Positions 14,807-23,432 of a stretch of 35,456 nucleotides of DNA are shown here, in pieces. The notes beneath the pieces are model-generated. The model was not told the origin of the DNA. It saw only the letters and a program-made list of their open reading frames with translations, and searched no databases. Source of the stretch: UBA2862 sp045637485 (GTDB lineage: Bacteria; Bacillota; Clostridia; Christensenellales; Aristaeellaceae); contig JAZTZK010000014.1 of the NCBI GenBank assembly GCA_045637485.1, forward strand, positions 1-35,456. Direction: 5' to 3'. A program made the position numbers and the translations under genes. The number at the start of each line of letters is the position of its first letter. The stretch's first letter is position 1.

Positions 14807-16900
14807 ATGAAGCAATGGAGAGGACTGCTTGCCGCGCTGCTGGCGGCGCTGCTGCTCTGCGCGTTGCCGATGGCGGCGACGGCGGAGCTGGAGATCGGGG
14901 AGGTCGGCGGGCCCTTGCCGGACCTGGAGGTCGAGGGCGCGGAAATCGAGGATGGTCTGGCACCGGATGAGGTGCCACCGGCGCTTGACGGACTGGATCT
15001 GCCTCAGTCCGAGCCGGTTGAGCTCCCCGCCGGGGACCGTTCGAACGATGGCGACGAGGATTTCGACATCGAGGACGGCGTGGTGGTCGGCTATCACGGC
15101 ACTGGCGGCAACATCGTCATACCCGAAACCGCGACGGCCATCGGCCCGTGGGCGTTCTACGAATCCCCCCTGGTGACCGGCGTGACGATTCCGGGCAATA
15201 TCCGGGAAATCGGCGAGGGCAGCTTTCAGTTTTGCCCCAACCTGACCCGCGTGACCATCGAGGAGGGCGTGACCGCGATCCGCAACAATGCCTTTTCGCA
15301 ATGCCCGAAGCTGAAGGCAGTCACCGTTCCCGGCAGCGTGAAGGTGATCGAAGGGGCCGCGTTTAACACTTGCGGCGCTCTGAAAAAACTGACGCTGGGA
15401 AATGGTATTGAGGAGATCGGTTGGTATGTCTTTCAAAACTGCACGAGCCTGACGAAGGTAGAGCTTCCGGAAAGCGTTAAGATTCTGGGAGACGGCTGTT
15501 TCATGGGCTGCAGCGCCTTGACGGGCATTGCGCTCCCTGAAAGCCTGGAGAGCATTGAACAAGAGGCATTCAAGGAATGTACCGGCCTGAAGAGCGTGAC
15601 GATTCCCGGCAGTGTCAGGAAGCTCCAGGGTACCTTCCAGGGCTGCGCTTCCCTGGAGAAGGCGACCATCAAAGAGGGCTTGGAATACCTCTATGACGAC
15701 GTATTTGGCGATTGCGAGAAGCTGAAGAGCGTGACGCTGCCAAACACGCTGAAGCACATCGGCCAGGGGGCCTTCTACAGCTGCGCCGCCCTGCAGAGCA
15801 TTAAGATTCCGAAGAGCGTGGAGGGGCTGGAAAGCTATGCTTTCGCACATTGCGACGGTCTGACGAGCGTGACGATTCCGGCCGGGCTCAGGAAATGCGA
15901 GGGCAATCCCTTCATCGGATGTCGCAATCTGGAGAAGATCGTCGTCGCAAAGGGCAACACCAGCTTTGTCTTCTCAGGCGGACTGCTGTATACCCGGAAT
16001 ATGAAGACGCTGATCTGCGGCGTGGGGACCATTACCGACGCGACGATTGCGGATGGTGTGAAGACCATCGGCTTCGGGGCCTTTGATTCATGCAGCCGGC
16101 TGAAGAGCGTGACGATCCCCGGGAGCGTCAGGACCATCGATGAAGGCGCCTTCTCGAGCTGCGCCAGGCTGAAGCGCGTGGAGATTCCCGCGGGCGTAAA
16201 GACCATTGGGGCTTGGGCTTTTTCACAAGATACCGCGCTTCAGCAGGTATGGATCCCAGCCAGCGTGACGGTGATCGGAGAGGCCGCGTTTATCTATGAA
16301 GACGATGACGGGGACTATCCGCTGAAGGCGACCTTCATCGTCGAGGAAGGCTCCTATGCCCAGAAGTACGCGAAGGAAAACGGGCTTACCGCGCGCGTTG
16401 ACCTGTCGAAGGCCAAGGTCACCGCCAATGACCAGGTGTATACGGGCAAGAAGCTTGAGCCGGAAGTCGTGGTGACCCTGAAGAAGAAGACGCTCAGACC
16501 GGGCAGGGATTACACGGTTTCATACAAGTCGAACAAGGCTGTCGGCACGGCCACGGTCACCGTCACGGGCAAGGGCGATTACATCGGCAAAGCGACGGGC
16601 AGCTTCGCCATCAACCCGAGGCCAGTAAACGGCCTGAAGCTGACGGCGGGGGTGAAGCAGCTGACCGCCAACTGGAGCAAGGCAAACGAGGCTGAGGGCT
16701 ATCAGATCGAGTATAGCCTGGATAAGAAGTTTGCAACCTCAAAGAAGATAAGCATCGCCAAGGCCGCCACGGTGCAGAAGGTGCTGAAGAGCCTCAAATC
16801 CGGCAAAACCTACTATGTGCGCATTCGCGCCTACAGGAAGGTGGACGGCAAGGTCTACTGGTCCGCCTGGTCCGTCGCCCAGTCTGCCAGGGTAGGCTGA
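14807..16900 (+). CDS. Secreted leucine-rich-repeat protein with Ig-like and fibronectin III-like C-terminus
   Basis: This 697-residue protein has an N-terminal signal peptide (MKQWR, then a Leu/Ala core, cleavage likely after ATA near 26). An acidic, Pro-rich stretch (about 27-90) follows. BspA-type leucine-rich repeats run from about 92 to 500 with the pattern AF..C..L..V.IP.SV..I. A region at about 527-603 (VTANDQVYTGK...DYTVSYKSNKAVGT) resembles bacterial Ig-like repeats, and the last ~90 residues (LTANWSKANEAEGYQIEYS...YYVRIRAYR) a fibronectin type III domain. No sortase or membrane anchor is seen. GGAGGGG precedes the start. It is a likely surface or secreted adhesion protein, by family. 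A terminator and a new promoter separate it from the transpeptidase genes. Confidence 0.9.
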   Translation: MKQWRGLLAALLAALLLCALPMAATAELEIGEVGGPLPDLEVEGAEIEDGLAPDEVPPALDGLDLPQSEPVELPAGDRSNDGDEDFDIEDGVVVGYHGTGGNIVIPETATAIGPWAFYESPLVTGVTIPGNIREIGEGSFQFCPNLTRVTIEEGVTAIRNNAFSQCPKLKAVTVPGSVKVIEGAAFNTCGALKKLTLGNGIEEIGWYVFQNCTSLTKVELPESVKILGDGCFMGCSALTGIALPESLESIEQEAFKECTGLKSVTIPGSVRKLQGTFQGCASLEKATIKEGLEYLYDDVFGDCEKLKSVTLPNTLKHIGQGAFYSCAALQSIKIPKSVEGLESYAFAHCDGLTSVTIPAGLRKCEGNPFIGCRNLEKIVVAKGNTSFVFSGGLLYTRNMKTLICGVGTITDATIADGVKTIGFGAFDSCSRLKSVTIPGSVRTIDEGAFSSCARLKRVEIPAGVKTIGAWAFSQDTALQQVWIPASVTVIGEAAFIYEDDDGDYPLKATFIVEEGSYAQKYAKENGLTARVDLSKAKVTANDQVYTGKKLEPEVVVTLKKKTLRPGRDYTVSYKSNKAVGTATVTVTGKGDYIGKATGSFAINPRPVNGLKLTAGVKQLTANWSKANEAEGYQIEYSLDKKFATSKKISIAKAATVQKVLKSLKSGKTYYVRIRAYRKVDGKVYWSAWSVAQSARVG

Positions 16901-16934
16901 CCGGCGAAACGGCTGCATATACGAGCGACGACAA

Positions 16935-16970
16935 GGAGCTCCGCCCGCGCGATCCGGGCGGAGCTCCTTT
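16935..16970 (+). terminator. Terminator after the second leucine-rich-repeat gene
   Basis: Perfect 13-bp arms at 16935-16947 and 16955-16967 have a 7-base loop and are followed by TTTG. It lies 35 bp past the stop codon. The U-run is short. Confidence 0.75.
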
Positions 16971-16976
16971 GCGGGT

Positions 16977-17005
16977 TTGCAAGATCGCGGACGAAGTGGT
17001 ATAAT
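16977..17005 (+). promoter_or_regulatory. Promoter of the first L,D-transpeptidase gene
   Basis: TTGCAA (16977-16982) and TATAAT (17000-17005) are spaced by 17 bp. They begin only 7 bp after the preceding terminator. The -10 box overlaps an in-frame ATG at 17004, so translation must start further on, at 17076. Confidence 0.78.
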
Positions 17006-17075
17006 GGTGAACAGAGACAGATTTTTGACTTTTCAGGCTCCGACTGACAAGGTTTTTTCCAGCGAGGTACCCGCC

Positions 17076-18971
17076 ATGTTCCCACGCAAGCTGCTGCTCA
17101 TCCTCCTGGCGCTGCTCATGACGACGGTGCCGGTTTGCCGCGCCGTCGAGCGGGAGGATTACGACATGCCCTATTACATCGTCGTGGACCTGGAGAACCA
17201 GATCGTCACCGTCTATGACGCGACAAACGACGCTGTGGTGCGGCAGATGCTGTGCTCCTCAGGGCGGAACATCACCCCGGTGGGCACGTTTATCATGCCC
17301 AGGGGGCGGGCGGATCGGGACCGCAAGCCCTGGTATTACATCGCCATTTACGACCGGTTTGTGAAGTACGCCTCCCGTATCTACGATATGATCCTGTTCC
17401 ACTCCATCCCCTACAGGCGGCAATCCCTGCAATCCATCGACGCCAGGGCCGCCCAGGAGCTGGGTGAGCCCACCTCCCACGGCTGTATCCGGCTGCGCTG
17501 GCAGGACGCGGCGTTCATCTCGGAAAACTGCATGCCCGGCACGCTGGTGCGCATCGAGGAGGGGCGCCAGCGGGACGAGGCCCTGCGGGAGCTGCTGCGC
17601 CAGCAGACCTACGACGCCGCCTCCGGGCTGTCCTACGAGAGCTTCCTGGGCATATCCAGGGAGCCGGGCGCGCTGGCCCGCTCCAGCGAGGGGCCCGAGG
17701 TGCTGAACCTGCAATACCGGCTGCGGGACCTGGGGCTGTATGACGGCGCGCTGAGCGGCGTCTACGACAGCGCCACGGTGAACGCCGTGCGCAAGGCCCA
17801 GTACATCAGCGGCGACGCGTTGGACGGCGTGGCAACTCTTGAATACCAGTCGGTGCTCTACGGCCCGGAGGCCCCCGTGGCCATGGAGGTGCGCCTCTGC
17901 GAGGGCATGAGCGGCCCCGCCGTGAAGGCGCTGCAGCAGAACCTGTCGGCGCTGGGCCTGTATTCCAACGCGCCGGACAGCGCCTACGACGCGGACGTGG
18001 TCAGGGCAGTGGCCCAGTTCCAGAGGGCCTACGGCTGGGAGGAGGACGGCGTGGCGACGCCCACGCTGCAAAAGGCCGCGGCCTACGAGGCCGGGCGGCT
18101 CGCCGAGGCCTTCGGCGGGCAGGACTACGCCTGCGAGCGGGTGGGCGAGCCCCTGCCGATGGCCCGGGTGAGCGTGAAGGAAGGGGCGCGGCTTAGGGAA
18201 GCGCCCCTCCAGGATAGCCGCGCGCTGAAGCGCTTGTCCGAGGGTCGGCAGATGATCGTGCTGGACCGGGGGGAGGACTGGTCCCGGGTCAGGGCGAACG
18301 GTGAGGAGGGCTATATCCGCAACGACCTGGTCACCTTCTTCGAACGGCTGGTGGTGCAGATGAAGTACACCTGCCAGGTGGAGGACCTGGTGTATACCAT
18401 CGGCAACGGCGTCGAGGATTACCGGGCGGCCGCAGAGCTGCCCTGCGAGGTCTTCGAGACCTACCTGGCCGCCAACGACCAGCAGGTGGACGTGGAAAGC
18501 CTGGAGAACTACGTCACCGTGGATACCGGCGCGGGCGGCCCGCCGCTGAACCTGCGCCAGGCCCCGGACGGCGACAGCCCCGTGCTGGACACCGTGGAAA
18601 ACGGGCGGCGCTTCAAGGCCCTGCGCCGCACCAGCGAGTGGACCCAGGTGAGTTACCGGGGTCGGACGGGCTACCTGCTGAACCGCTATCTCGCGTTCTG
18701 GACTGGCCCGGAGGACGCCCTGGACGAGGAGCTGGACGCCGACGCCGAGGATGTGCCGGTGATGGGCTACGCCACGGTGCGCAGCGCCACGGGCAGCAAG
18801 GCCCCTGTCTACGAGGAGAACACGGACGGCGCGGCCATACTGGGCCGCCTGCCCAACGACACCCGCCTGGAGGTGCTCTCCGCCGCCGACGGCTGGTGCT
18901 GGATCCGCTACGAGGGAAGGGAAGGGTACATGACCGTGGAGGACCTGGCCCTGACGGAGGACCTTTTATGA
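17076..18971 (+). CDS. L,D-transpeptidase with peptidoglycan-binding and SH3 repeats (copy 1)
   Basis: This 631-residue secreted protein has a signal peptide at about 1-23. A YkuD-type L,D-transpeptidase domain (about 33-160) includes H109 (FHSIPY) and the catalytic SHGCIRL, with cysteine at 137. Two peptidoglycan-binding type 1 domains follow (about 205-262 and 272-340). Three SH3-like domains lie at about 363-420, 478-542 and 564-625. Between the first two SH3 domains is a ~60-residue segment with Cys433 and Cys457. Enzymes of this family form 3-3 crosslinks or attach groups to peptidoglycan outside the membrane. The start at 17076 follows a GAGGT site and is forced by the promoter. It is the first of three tandem paralogues. 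Confidence 0.92.
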   Translation: MFPRKLLLILLALLMTTVPVCRAVEREDYDMPYYIVVDLENQIVTVYDATNDAVVRQMLCSSGRNITPVGTFIMPRGRADRDRKPWYYIAIYDRFVKYASRIYDMILFHSIPYRRQSLQSIDARAAQELGEPTSHGCIRLRWQDAAFISENCMPGTLVRIEEGRQRDEALRELLRQQTYDAASGLSYESFLGISREPGALARSSEGPEVLNLQYRLRDLGLYDGALSGVYDSATVNAVRKAQYISGDALDGVATLEYQSVLYGPEAPVAMEVRLCEGMSGPAVKALQQNLSALGLYSNAPDSAYDADVVRAVAQFQRAYGWEEDGVATPTLQKAAAYEAGRLAEAFGGQDYACERVGEPLPMARVSVKEGARLREAPLQDSRALKRLSEGRQMIVLDRGEDWSRVRANGEEGYIRNDLVTFFERLVVQMKYTCQVEDLVYTIGNGVEDYRAAAELPCEVFETYLAANDQQVDVESLENYVTVDTGAGGPPLNLRQAPDGDSPVLDTVENGRRFKALRRTSEWTQVSYRGRTGYLLNRYLAFWTGPEDALDEELDADAEDVPVMGYATVRSATGSKAPVYEENTDGAAILGRLPNDTRLEVLSAADGWCWIRYEGREGYMTVEDLALTEDLL

Positions 18972-19023
18972 CGATTTTGTGATATAAATTTCAACATAAA
19001 TCAACATTTTTATGAAAATAGTG

Positions 19024-19032
19024 TGCTACAAT
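19024..19032 (+). promoter_or_regulatory. Possible extended -10 promoter of copy 2
   Basis: TGCTACAAT (19024-19032) is an extended -10 element in an AT-rich 60-bp island. No good -35 box is found at the usual distance. A weak hairpin (CCGGGGT...ACCCCCGG, about 19058-19089) lies in the leader. Confidence 0.4.
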
Positions 19033-19117
19033 ATACAATAAATGGGGGAGTGTCGCCCCGGGGTGCGCCATATGTTGTGGACCCCCGGAATTGTTACGCA
19101 TACGCAGGTGAAAAACG

Positions 19118-21052
19118 ATGGGCTTGAAACGGCGTGGACTTCTTTCTTGGGCATTGACGGCGGCGCTGGTCGCGCTGTCGCTGTTTGCGCTGCCGGCGGC
19201 GGCGGAGGGCGGCCCTGAATACTACATCGAAGTGGACGTCGGCAATCAGATCGTCACCGTCTACGACGCGGCCACGATGGACATCGTGCGCCAGATGCTC
19301 TGCTCCTCCGGGCGGAAGCTGCACTGGACGCCGCTGGGCGACTACATCCTCCCGGAGAATGAGAAGAGCACCGACCGTGGCCCCTGGTACCAGATCGGCG
19401 GCTTTTTCGTGCGCTACGCCACCCGGCTGTCCGGCAAGGTGCTGTTTCACTCCATCCCCTACAACTGGAAGGACGAGGACTGCATCGACAGGGAATGCCT
19501 GCGGCGTTTCGGCACTCCGGCCTCCCACGGCTGCATCCGCCTGCGCTGGCAGGACGCGAAGTTCATCGCGGAGAACTGTCTGCCGGGCACTCATGTGAAG
19601 GTGCTGTGCAGCCAGACCCGGGACGAGGAGCTCCGGGCGCTGCTGTACCAGCAGAGCTTCGACGCCTCCAGGGGCTTCTCCTACGAGAGCTTCCTGGGCC
19701 TTTCCGACGACCCGGAGGTGCTGGACCGGCACAGCCAGGGCCAGGCGGTGACCGACCTGCAATACCGCCTGCGGGACCTGGGGATATACGACGGGGAGAT
19801 CGGCGAGGCCTACGACACCGCCACGGTGAACGCCGTGCGCTACGCCCAGTATCTGCTGGGCGCGGATCCCACCGGGCTGGCGGACCCCGATTTCGTCAGG
19901 GCGATATTCGCCGCCGACGCCCCCACCGCCATGAAGGTGCGGCTGCAGCCGGGCATGAGCGGCCCCGCGGTGAAGCGGCTCCAGGCCAACCTGAAGACGC
20001 TGCGGCTGTACGGCGACGCCCTGGACAGCGTCTACGACGCGGACGTGGTGGACGGCGTGCGCCAGTTCCAGCGGGTCTATGGCTACCCGGTGGACGGCGT
20101 GGCCTATCCCAACGTGCAGCAGGCCATCGCCTATGAGGCGGGCCGGGTGGCGATGACCTTCGGGGAATCGGAATACAGCTGCCAGTGGTCGGGTGAACCG
20201 ATGGTGCTGGCCACGGTGAAGGCCGCCGCCGGCGTCAAGCTACGCAAGGGCGCTTCGATGAAAAGCCCCCAGCTGCAGCGCCTGCCCGAGAACCGACGGC
20301 TGGTCGTGCTGAAGCAGGGCGAAGGCTGGTCGAAGGTGGCCTCGGACGGGGAGACCGGCTATGTGTACAACGAGCTGATGAGCTTCACGAGCCAGATGGT
20401 GGGCCAGCTGAGCTATACCTCCGCCTCGGGGGACAAGGCCTGCCAGGTGGGCTGCGGCGGCGAGGACTACCGAAGCGGCGCGGATCTGCCCTGCAGCGCG
20501 TTCGAGGACTACCTCGCCGCCAGCGACAGCCAGTCCGACGCGACCGCCCTGGGCGGCTACGTCACCGTGGATACCGGCGAGGGCGACGCTCCGTTGAACC
20601 TGCGGCAGGCCCCGGACGGCGACAGCCCCGTGCTGGCCACGGTGGAAAACGGCAGCAGCCTGCGGGCCGAGCGCCGCACCGCCGAATGGACCCAGGTGAC
20701 CTACGGTGACCAGTCGGGCTATCTGATGAACCGCTATCTGATGTACTGGGCCGGGCCGAAGGACGCCCTCGAGGTCAAGGCGGACGCCGGGAAGGCCCGA
20801 AGCGCCTTCAACGGCTACGCGAAGGTCGAGAGCGCCAACGATGAGCGGGCCGCGGTCTATGAGGACGACCTGGCGGACGCGAAGGTGCTGGGCCACCTGG
20901 CCGACGGCACGACGGTGGAGGTGCTGGAGACGGTGAACGGCTGGTGCCACATCCGCTACATGGGCCACGAGGGCTACATGGTGGGCGAGGACCTGGCCTT
21001 TGACGACTCGGTGATGAAGGTCCAGGAGGACGTCGACGGGGGACTGAGCTGA
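19118..21052 (+). CDS. L,D-transpeptidase with peptidoglycan-binding and SH3 repeats (copy 2)
   Basis: This 644-residue paralogue of the preceding gene has the same order: signal peptide (about 1-29, cleavage after AAA), YkuD domain with H111 and SHGCIRL (cysteine 139), two peptidoglycan-binding domains, then SH3-like, a linker, and two SH3-like domains. The linker keeps a cysteine pair (ACQVGC and LPCSAF). Stretches in the second SH3 region are nearly identical in DNA to copy 1 (NLRQAPDGDSPVL, codon for codon in part), which suggests a recent duplication or gene conversion. AGGTG precedes the start. Only 26 bp separate it from copy 3, so the two are probably co-transcribed. Substrate specificity cannot be read from the sequence. 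Confidence 0.92.
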   Translation: MGLKRRGLLSWALTAALVALSLFALPAAAEGGPEYYIEVDVGNQIVTVYDAATMDIVRQMLCSSGRKLHWTPLGDYILPENEKSTDRGPWYQIGGFFVRYATRLSGKVLFHSIPYNWKDEDCIDRECLRRFGTPASHGCIRLRWQDAKFIAENCLPGTHVKVLCSQTRDEELRALLYQQSFDASRGFSYESFLGLSDDPEVLDRHSQGQAVTDLQYRLRDLGIYDGEIGEAYDTATVNAVRYAQYLLGADPTGLADPDFVRAIFAADAPTAMKVRLQPGMSGPAVKRLQANLKTLRLYGDALDSVYDADVVDGVRQFQRVYGYPVDGVAYPNVQQAIAYEAGRVAMTFGESEYSCQWSGEPMVLATVKAAAGVKLRKGASMKSPQLQRLPENRRLVVLKQGEGWSKVASDGETGYVYNELMSFTSQMVGQLSYTSASGDKACQVGCGGEDYRSGADLPCSAFEDYLAASDSQSDATALGGYVTVDTGEGDAPLNLRQAPDGDSPVLATVENGSSLRAERRTAEWTQVTYGDQSGYLMNRYLMYWAGPKDALEVKADAGKARSAFNGYAKVESANDERAAVYEDDLADAKVLGHLADGTTVEVLETVNGWCHIRYMGHEGYMVGEDLAFDDSVMKVQEDVDGGLS

Positions 21053-21078
21053 CAGATATTGCTATGAGGTTGACTGGT

Positions 21079-22992
21079 ATGAGGATACGCCGCGTGTTTT
21101 CGCTGGCGCTGGCGCTGATGCTGGCGGTGACCGCCGCCGGGGCCCTGGCCGCCGAGAGATACAACATGCCCTATTACATCGATGTGGACGTGAACAACCA
21201 GATCGTCACCGTATACAGCACCGTCTCCAAGTCGGTGGTGCGGCAGATGATCTGCTCCACGGGCCTGAACGACGCCACGCCCCTGGGCACCTACTACCTG
21301 CCGCCCAAGATGGAGGAGCTGGAGCGGGAGTACTGGTACTACTTCGGCTATTACAGCTGTTACGCCCACTACGCCACCCGCATCTACAAGGGCGTGCTGT
21401 TCCATTCCCTGCCCTGCGCCCAGAAGTCGGACGCCACCATCAGCAAGAGCGCCGTGGCCGAGCTGGGCAGCCCCGCCTCCCACGGCTGCATCCGCCTGCG
21501 CTGGGAGGACGCCGAGTTCATCGCCAAGTGCTGCCTCGAGGGCACCCGGGTGCGCATCTTCCAGGGCCGCCACAGGGACAACGACCTGCGGGCGCTGCTG
21601 CTGGCCAACTCCTACACCAACGAAAAGGGCATGACCTACAACGAATTCCTGGGCGTGGCCGACAGGGAGGAGGACCTGGGGCGCGACTGCGAGGGAAAGG
21701 ACGTGCTGAACCTGCAGACCCGGCTGCGGGATCTGGGCATCTACGCCGGCAAGCTGGACGGCAAGTACGGCGGCGGCACCGTGAACGCGGTGCGGGAGGC
21801 CCAGCGCATGATGGGGCTGATGGAGACCGGCGTCGCCACCCCCGAATTCCAGGCATCCCTGATGGACGACGACACGGCCCCCACGGCCCGGAACGTGGCC
21901 GTCAGGGAGGGCATGAGCGGCCCGGTGGTGCGCAGCATACAGCAGGACCTGAAGAAGCTGAAGCTGTACGACGAGAAGATCGACGGCGTGTTCGACGTGG
22001 ACGTGCTGGAGGCCGTGAAGGTGTTCCAGGGGGCCTACGGCTATCCCGCCGACGGCGTGATGGAATCCGAGATACAGAAGGCGCTGTACTACGAATCCGG
22101 CAAGGTGGAGGAGCTGTTCGCCGGGAGCGGCGACTTTTCCTGCGAGACCACCGGGGGCCAGCTCACCATGGGCCAGGTGACCAGCGACGTGAGCATCCGC
22201 CTGCGGGAGAAGCCCTCGGCGGGCGCCGACGCGCTGACCCGGCTGTCTCCGGGAGACCTGGTGGTGGCGCTGGAGTATGACGCCAGCTGGAGCAAGGTGC
22301 AGCGGGGCCGCAATGTAGGCTATGTCAACAACGCCTTCCTGACCTACTATCCCCAGGACATCTACGAGCTGAGCTATACCTCTGCCGACGGCCAGCTGGC
22401 CTACGCCATCGGCCACACCGAGGACGGCTACCTGCAAGGGGCCTCCGTCCCGGCGGAGGACTTCGAGGAATACCTGGCCTCCGGCGGCTCGCTGGAGGAC
22501 CACGGCCTGCAGGACGAGCTGGCCAGCGTGGACACCGACGGCACTGGGGCGGCGCTGAACCTGCGCCAGGCGCCCACCACCGACAGCGCCGTGCTGGCTG
22601 AGATTCCCGACGGCACCGGCGTGGTGGTGCTGCTACGCAGCGCCGAGTGGACGCTGGTGGAGTGGGAGGGCCGGACCGGCTACCTGCTGAACCGATACCT
22701 GGCCTTCGAGGGGGAGGACGCCCCGGAGGAGACCGAGGCCCAGACGAGCGAGGCCGGGGAGAGGGTCACCGTGATGCTGCCGGCGATGGTGCTGGCCATG
22801 GACGGCGGCTACGCGCCGGTATACGACGTGGATTCCGAGGACGCCACCGAGCTGGGCCGCATCAAGAACGGCAAGCGCCTGATGGTGATCGAGACCAGCG
22901 GCGGCTGGAGCCACATCAGCTACAAGAAGCACACCGGCTACATGAAGGACGAGGATCTGCAGTTCATGCTGGCGGACGAGGCCGCGGCGTAG
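21079..22992 (+). CDS. L,D-transpeptidase with peptidoglycan-binding and SH3 repeats (copy 3)
   Basis: This 637-residue third paralogue has a signal peptide (about 1-25, ALA-A), a YkuD domain with H109 and SHGCIRL (cysteine 137), two peptidoglycan-binding domains, and three SH3-like regions, of which the last is the most diverged. Unlike copies 1 and 2, the linker between the first two SH3 domains lacks the cysteine pair (YAIGH and VPAEDF in their place), and the catalytic domain has extra tyrosines and cysteine at LPCAQK. Two starts are possible, 21064 and 21079; 21079 is chosen because GAGG lies 9 bases upstream, while 21064 has no site. It is the end of the tandem array; a repeat-derived hairpin at 23089-23107 may terminate transcription. 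Confidence 0.9.
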   Translation: MRIRRVFSLALALMLAVTAAGALAAERYNMPYYIDVDVNNQIVTVYSTVSKSVVRQMICSTGLNDATPLGTYYLPPKMEELEREYWYYFGYYSCYAHYATRIYKGVLFHSLPCAQKSDATISKSAVAELGSPASHGCIRLRWEDAEFIAKCCLEGTRVRIFQGRHRDNDLRALLLANSYTNEKGMTYNEFLGVADREEDLGRDCEGKDVLNLQTRLRDLGIYAGKLDGKYGGGTVNAVREAQRMMGLMETGVATPEFQASLMDDDTAPTARNVAVREGMSGPVVRSIQQDLKKLKLYDEKIDGVFDVDVLEAVKVFQGAYGYPADGVMESEIQKALYYESGKVEELFAGSGDFSCETTGGQLTMGQVTSDVSIRLREKPSAGADALTRLSPGDLVVALEYDASWSKVQRGRNVGYVNNAFLTYYPQDIYELSYTSADGQLAYAIGHTEDGYLQGASVPAEDFEEYLASGGSLEDHGLQDELASVDTDGTGAALNLRQAPTTDSAVLAEIPDGTGVVVLLRSAEWTLVEWEGRTGYLLNRYLAFEGEDAPEETEAQTSEAGERVTVMLPAMVLAMDGGYAPVYDVDSEDATELGRIKNGKRLMVIETSGGWSHISYKKHTGYMKDEDLQFMLADEAAA

Positions 22993-23390
22993 CCCGCGCT
23001 TCCGAATCCCGGGCGCACGATGACCATTTCAGGCAATGACATCTTAAGGAGAGAATACGGAACCCCTCCGTCAGCCCTCGGGCTGCCACCTCCCCTTTCA
23101 GGGGAGGCTTTCCTGTTCGAATACTCACGATCAAAAGCCTACCCTTGAAAGAAGTAGTAACCTTGCTTGAATGCGTCTCCAATAGCTTCCCCTGAAAGTC
23201 CTAAAGGACTTGCTTCGCTTCGAGGAAGTGGCGCCGCCGTAGGCGGGGTCGGAGGAGTTCCGAACGCTAAGATGACATTGCCCTGAAAGTCCTAAAGGAC
23301 TAACTTCGTGTCGGGTAGGCGCTGAGCAAAGCGGAGGGCTACCGAATAATCAGGGCTTTGCGCCGTAATTGCCCCCGATTTGCCTCCGAC
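22993..23390. repeat. Mosaic of dispersed repeats between convergent genes
   Basis: No gene is seen. Positions 23058-23110 repeat, in opposite orientation, the block at 140-191 (shared CCTCCGTCAGCCC and GGGCTGCCACC). It contains the hairpin CCTCCCC/GGGGAGG (23089-23095, 23101-23107) followed by CTTTCC, which may serve as terminator for the transpeptidase genes. A 21-base direct repeat starting CCCTGAAAGTCC occurs at 23190-23210 and 23281-23301, each with an internal AGTCCT/AGGACT stem. A GGCGCCGCCGTAGGCGG palindrome-like stretch lies near 23230. Confidence 0.7.
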
Positions 23391-23432
23391 AGACGGATAA
23401 AGCGGAACCGATCGGTTCCGCTTTATCCGTCT
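23391..23432. terminator. Perfect 42-bp palindrome at the Nudix 3' end
   Basis: Arms of 21 bases (23391-23411 and 23412-23432) are exact reverse complements with no spacer, from AGACGGATAAAGC to its mirror. The Nudix stop codon (23431-23433) begins inside it. No U-run follows on either strand, so it would be a stem-driven terminator or RNA-end stabiliser at best. It could equally be a repeat or a protein-binding site. Confidence 0.6.
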
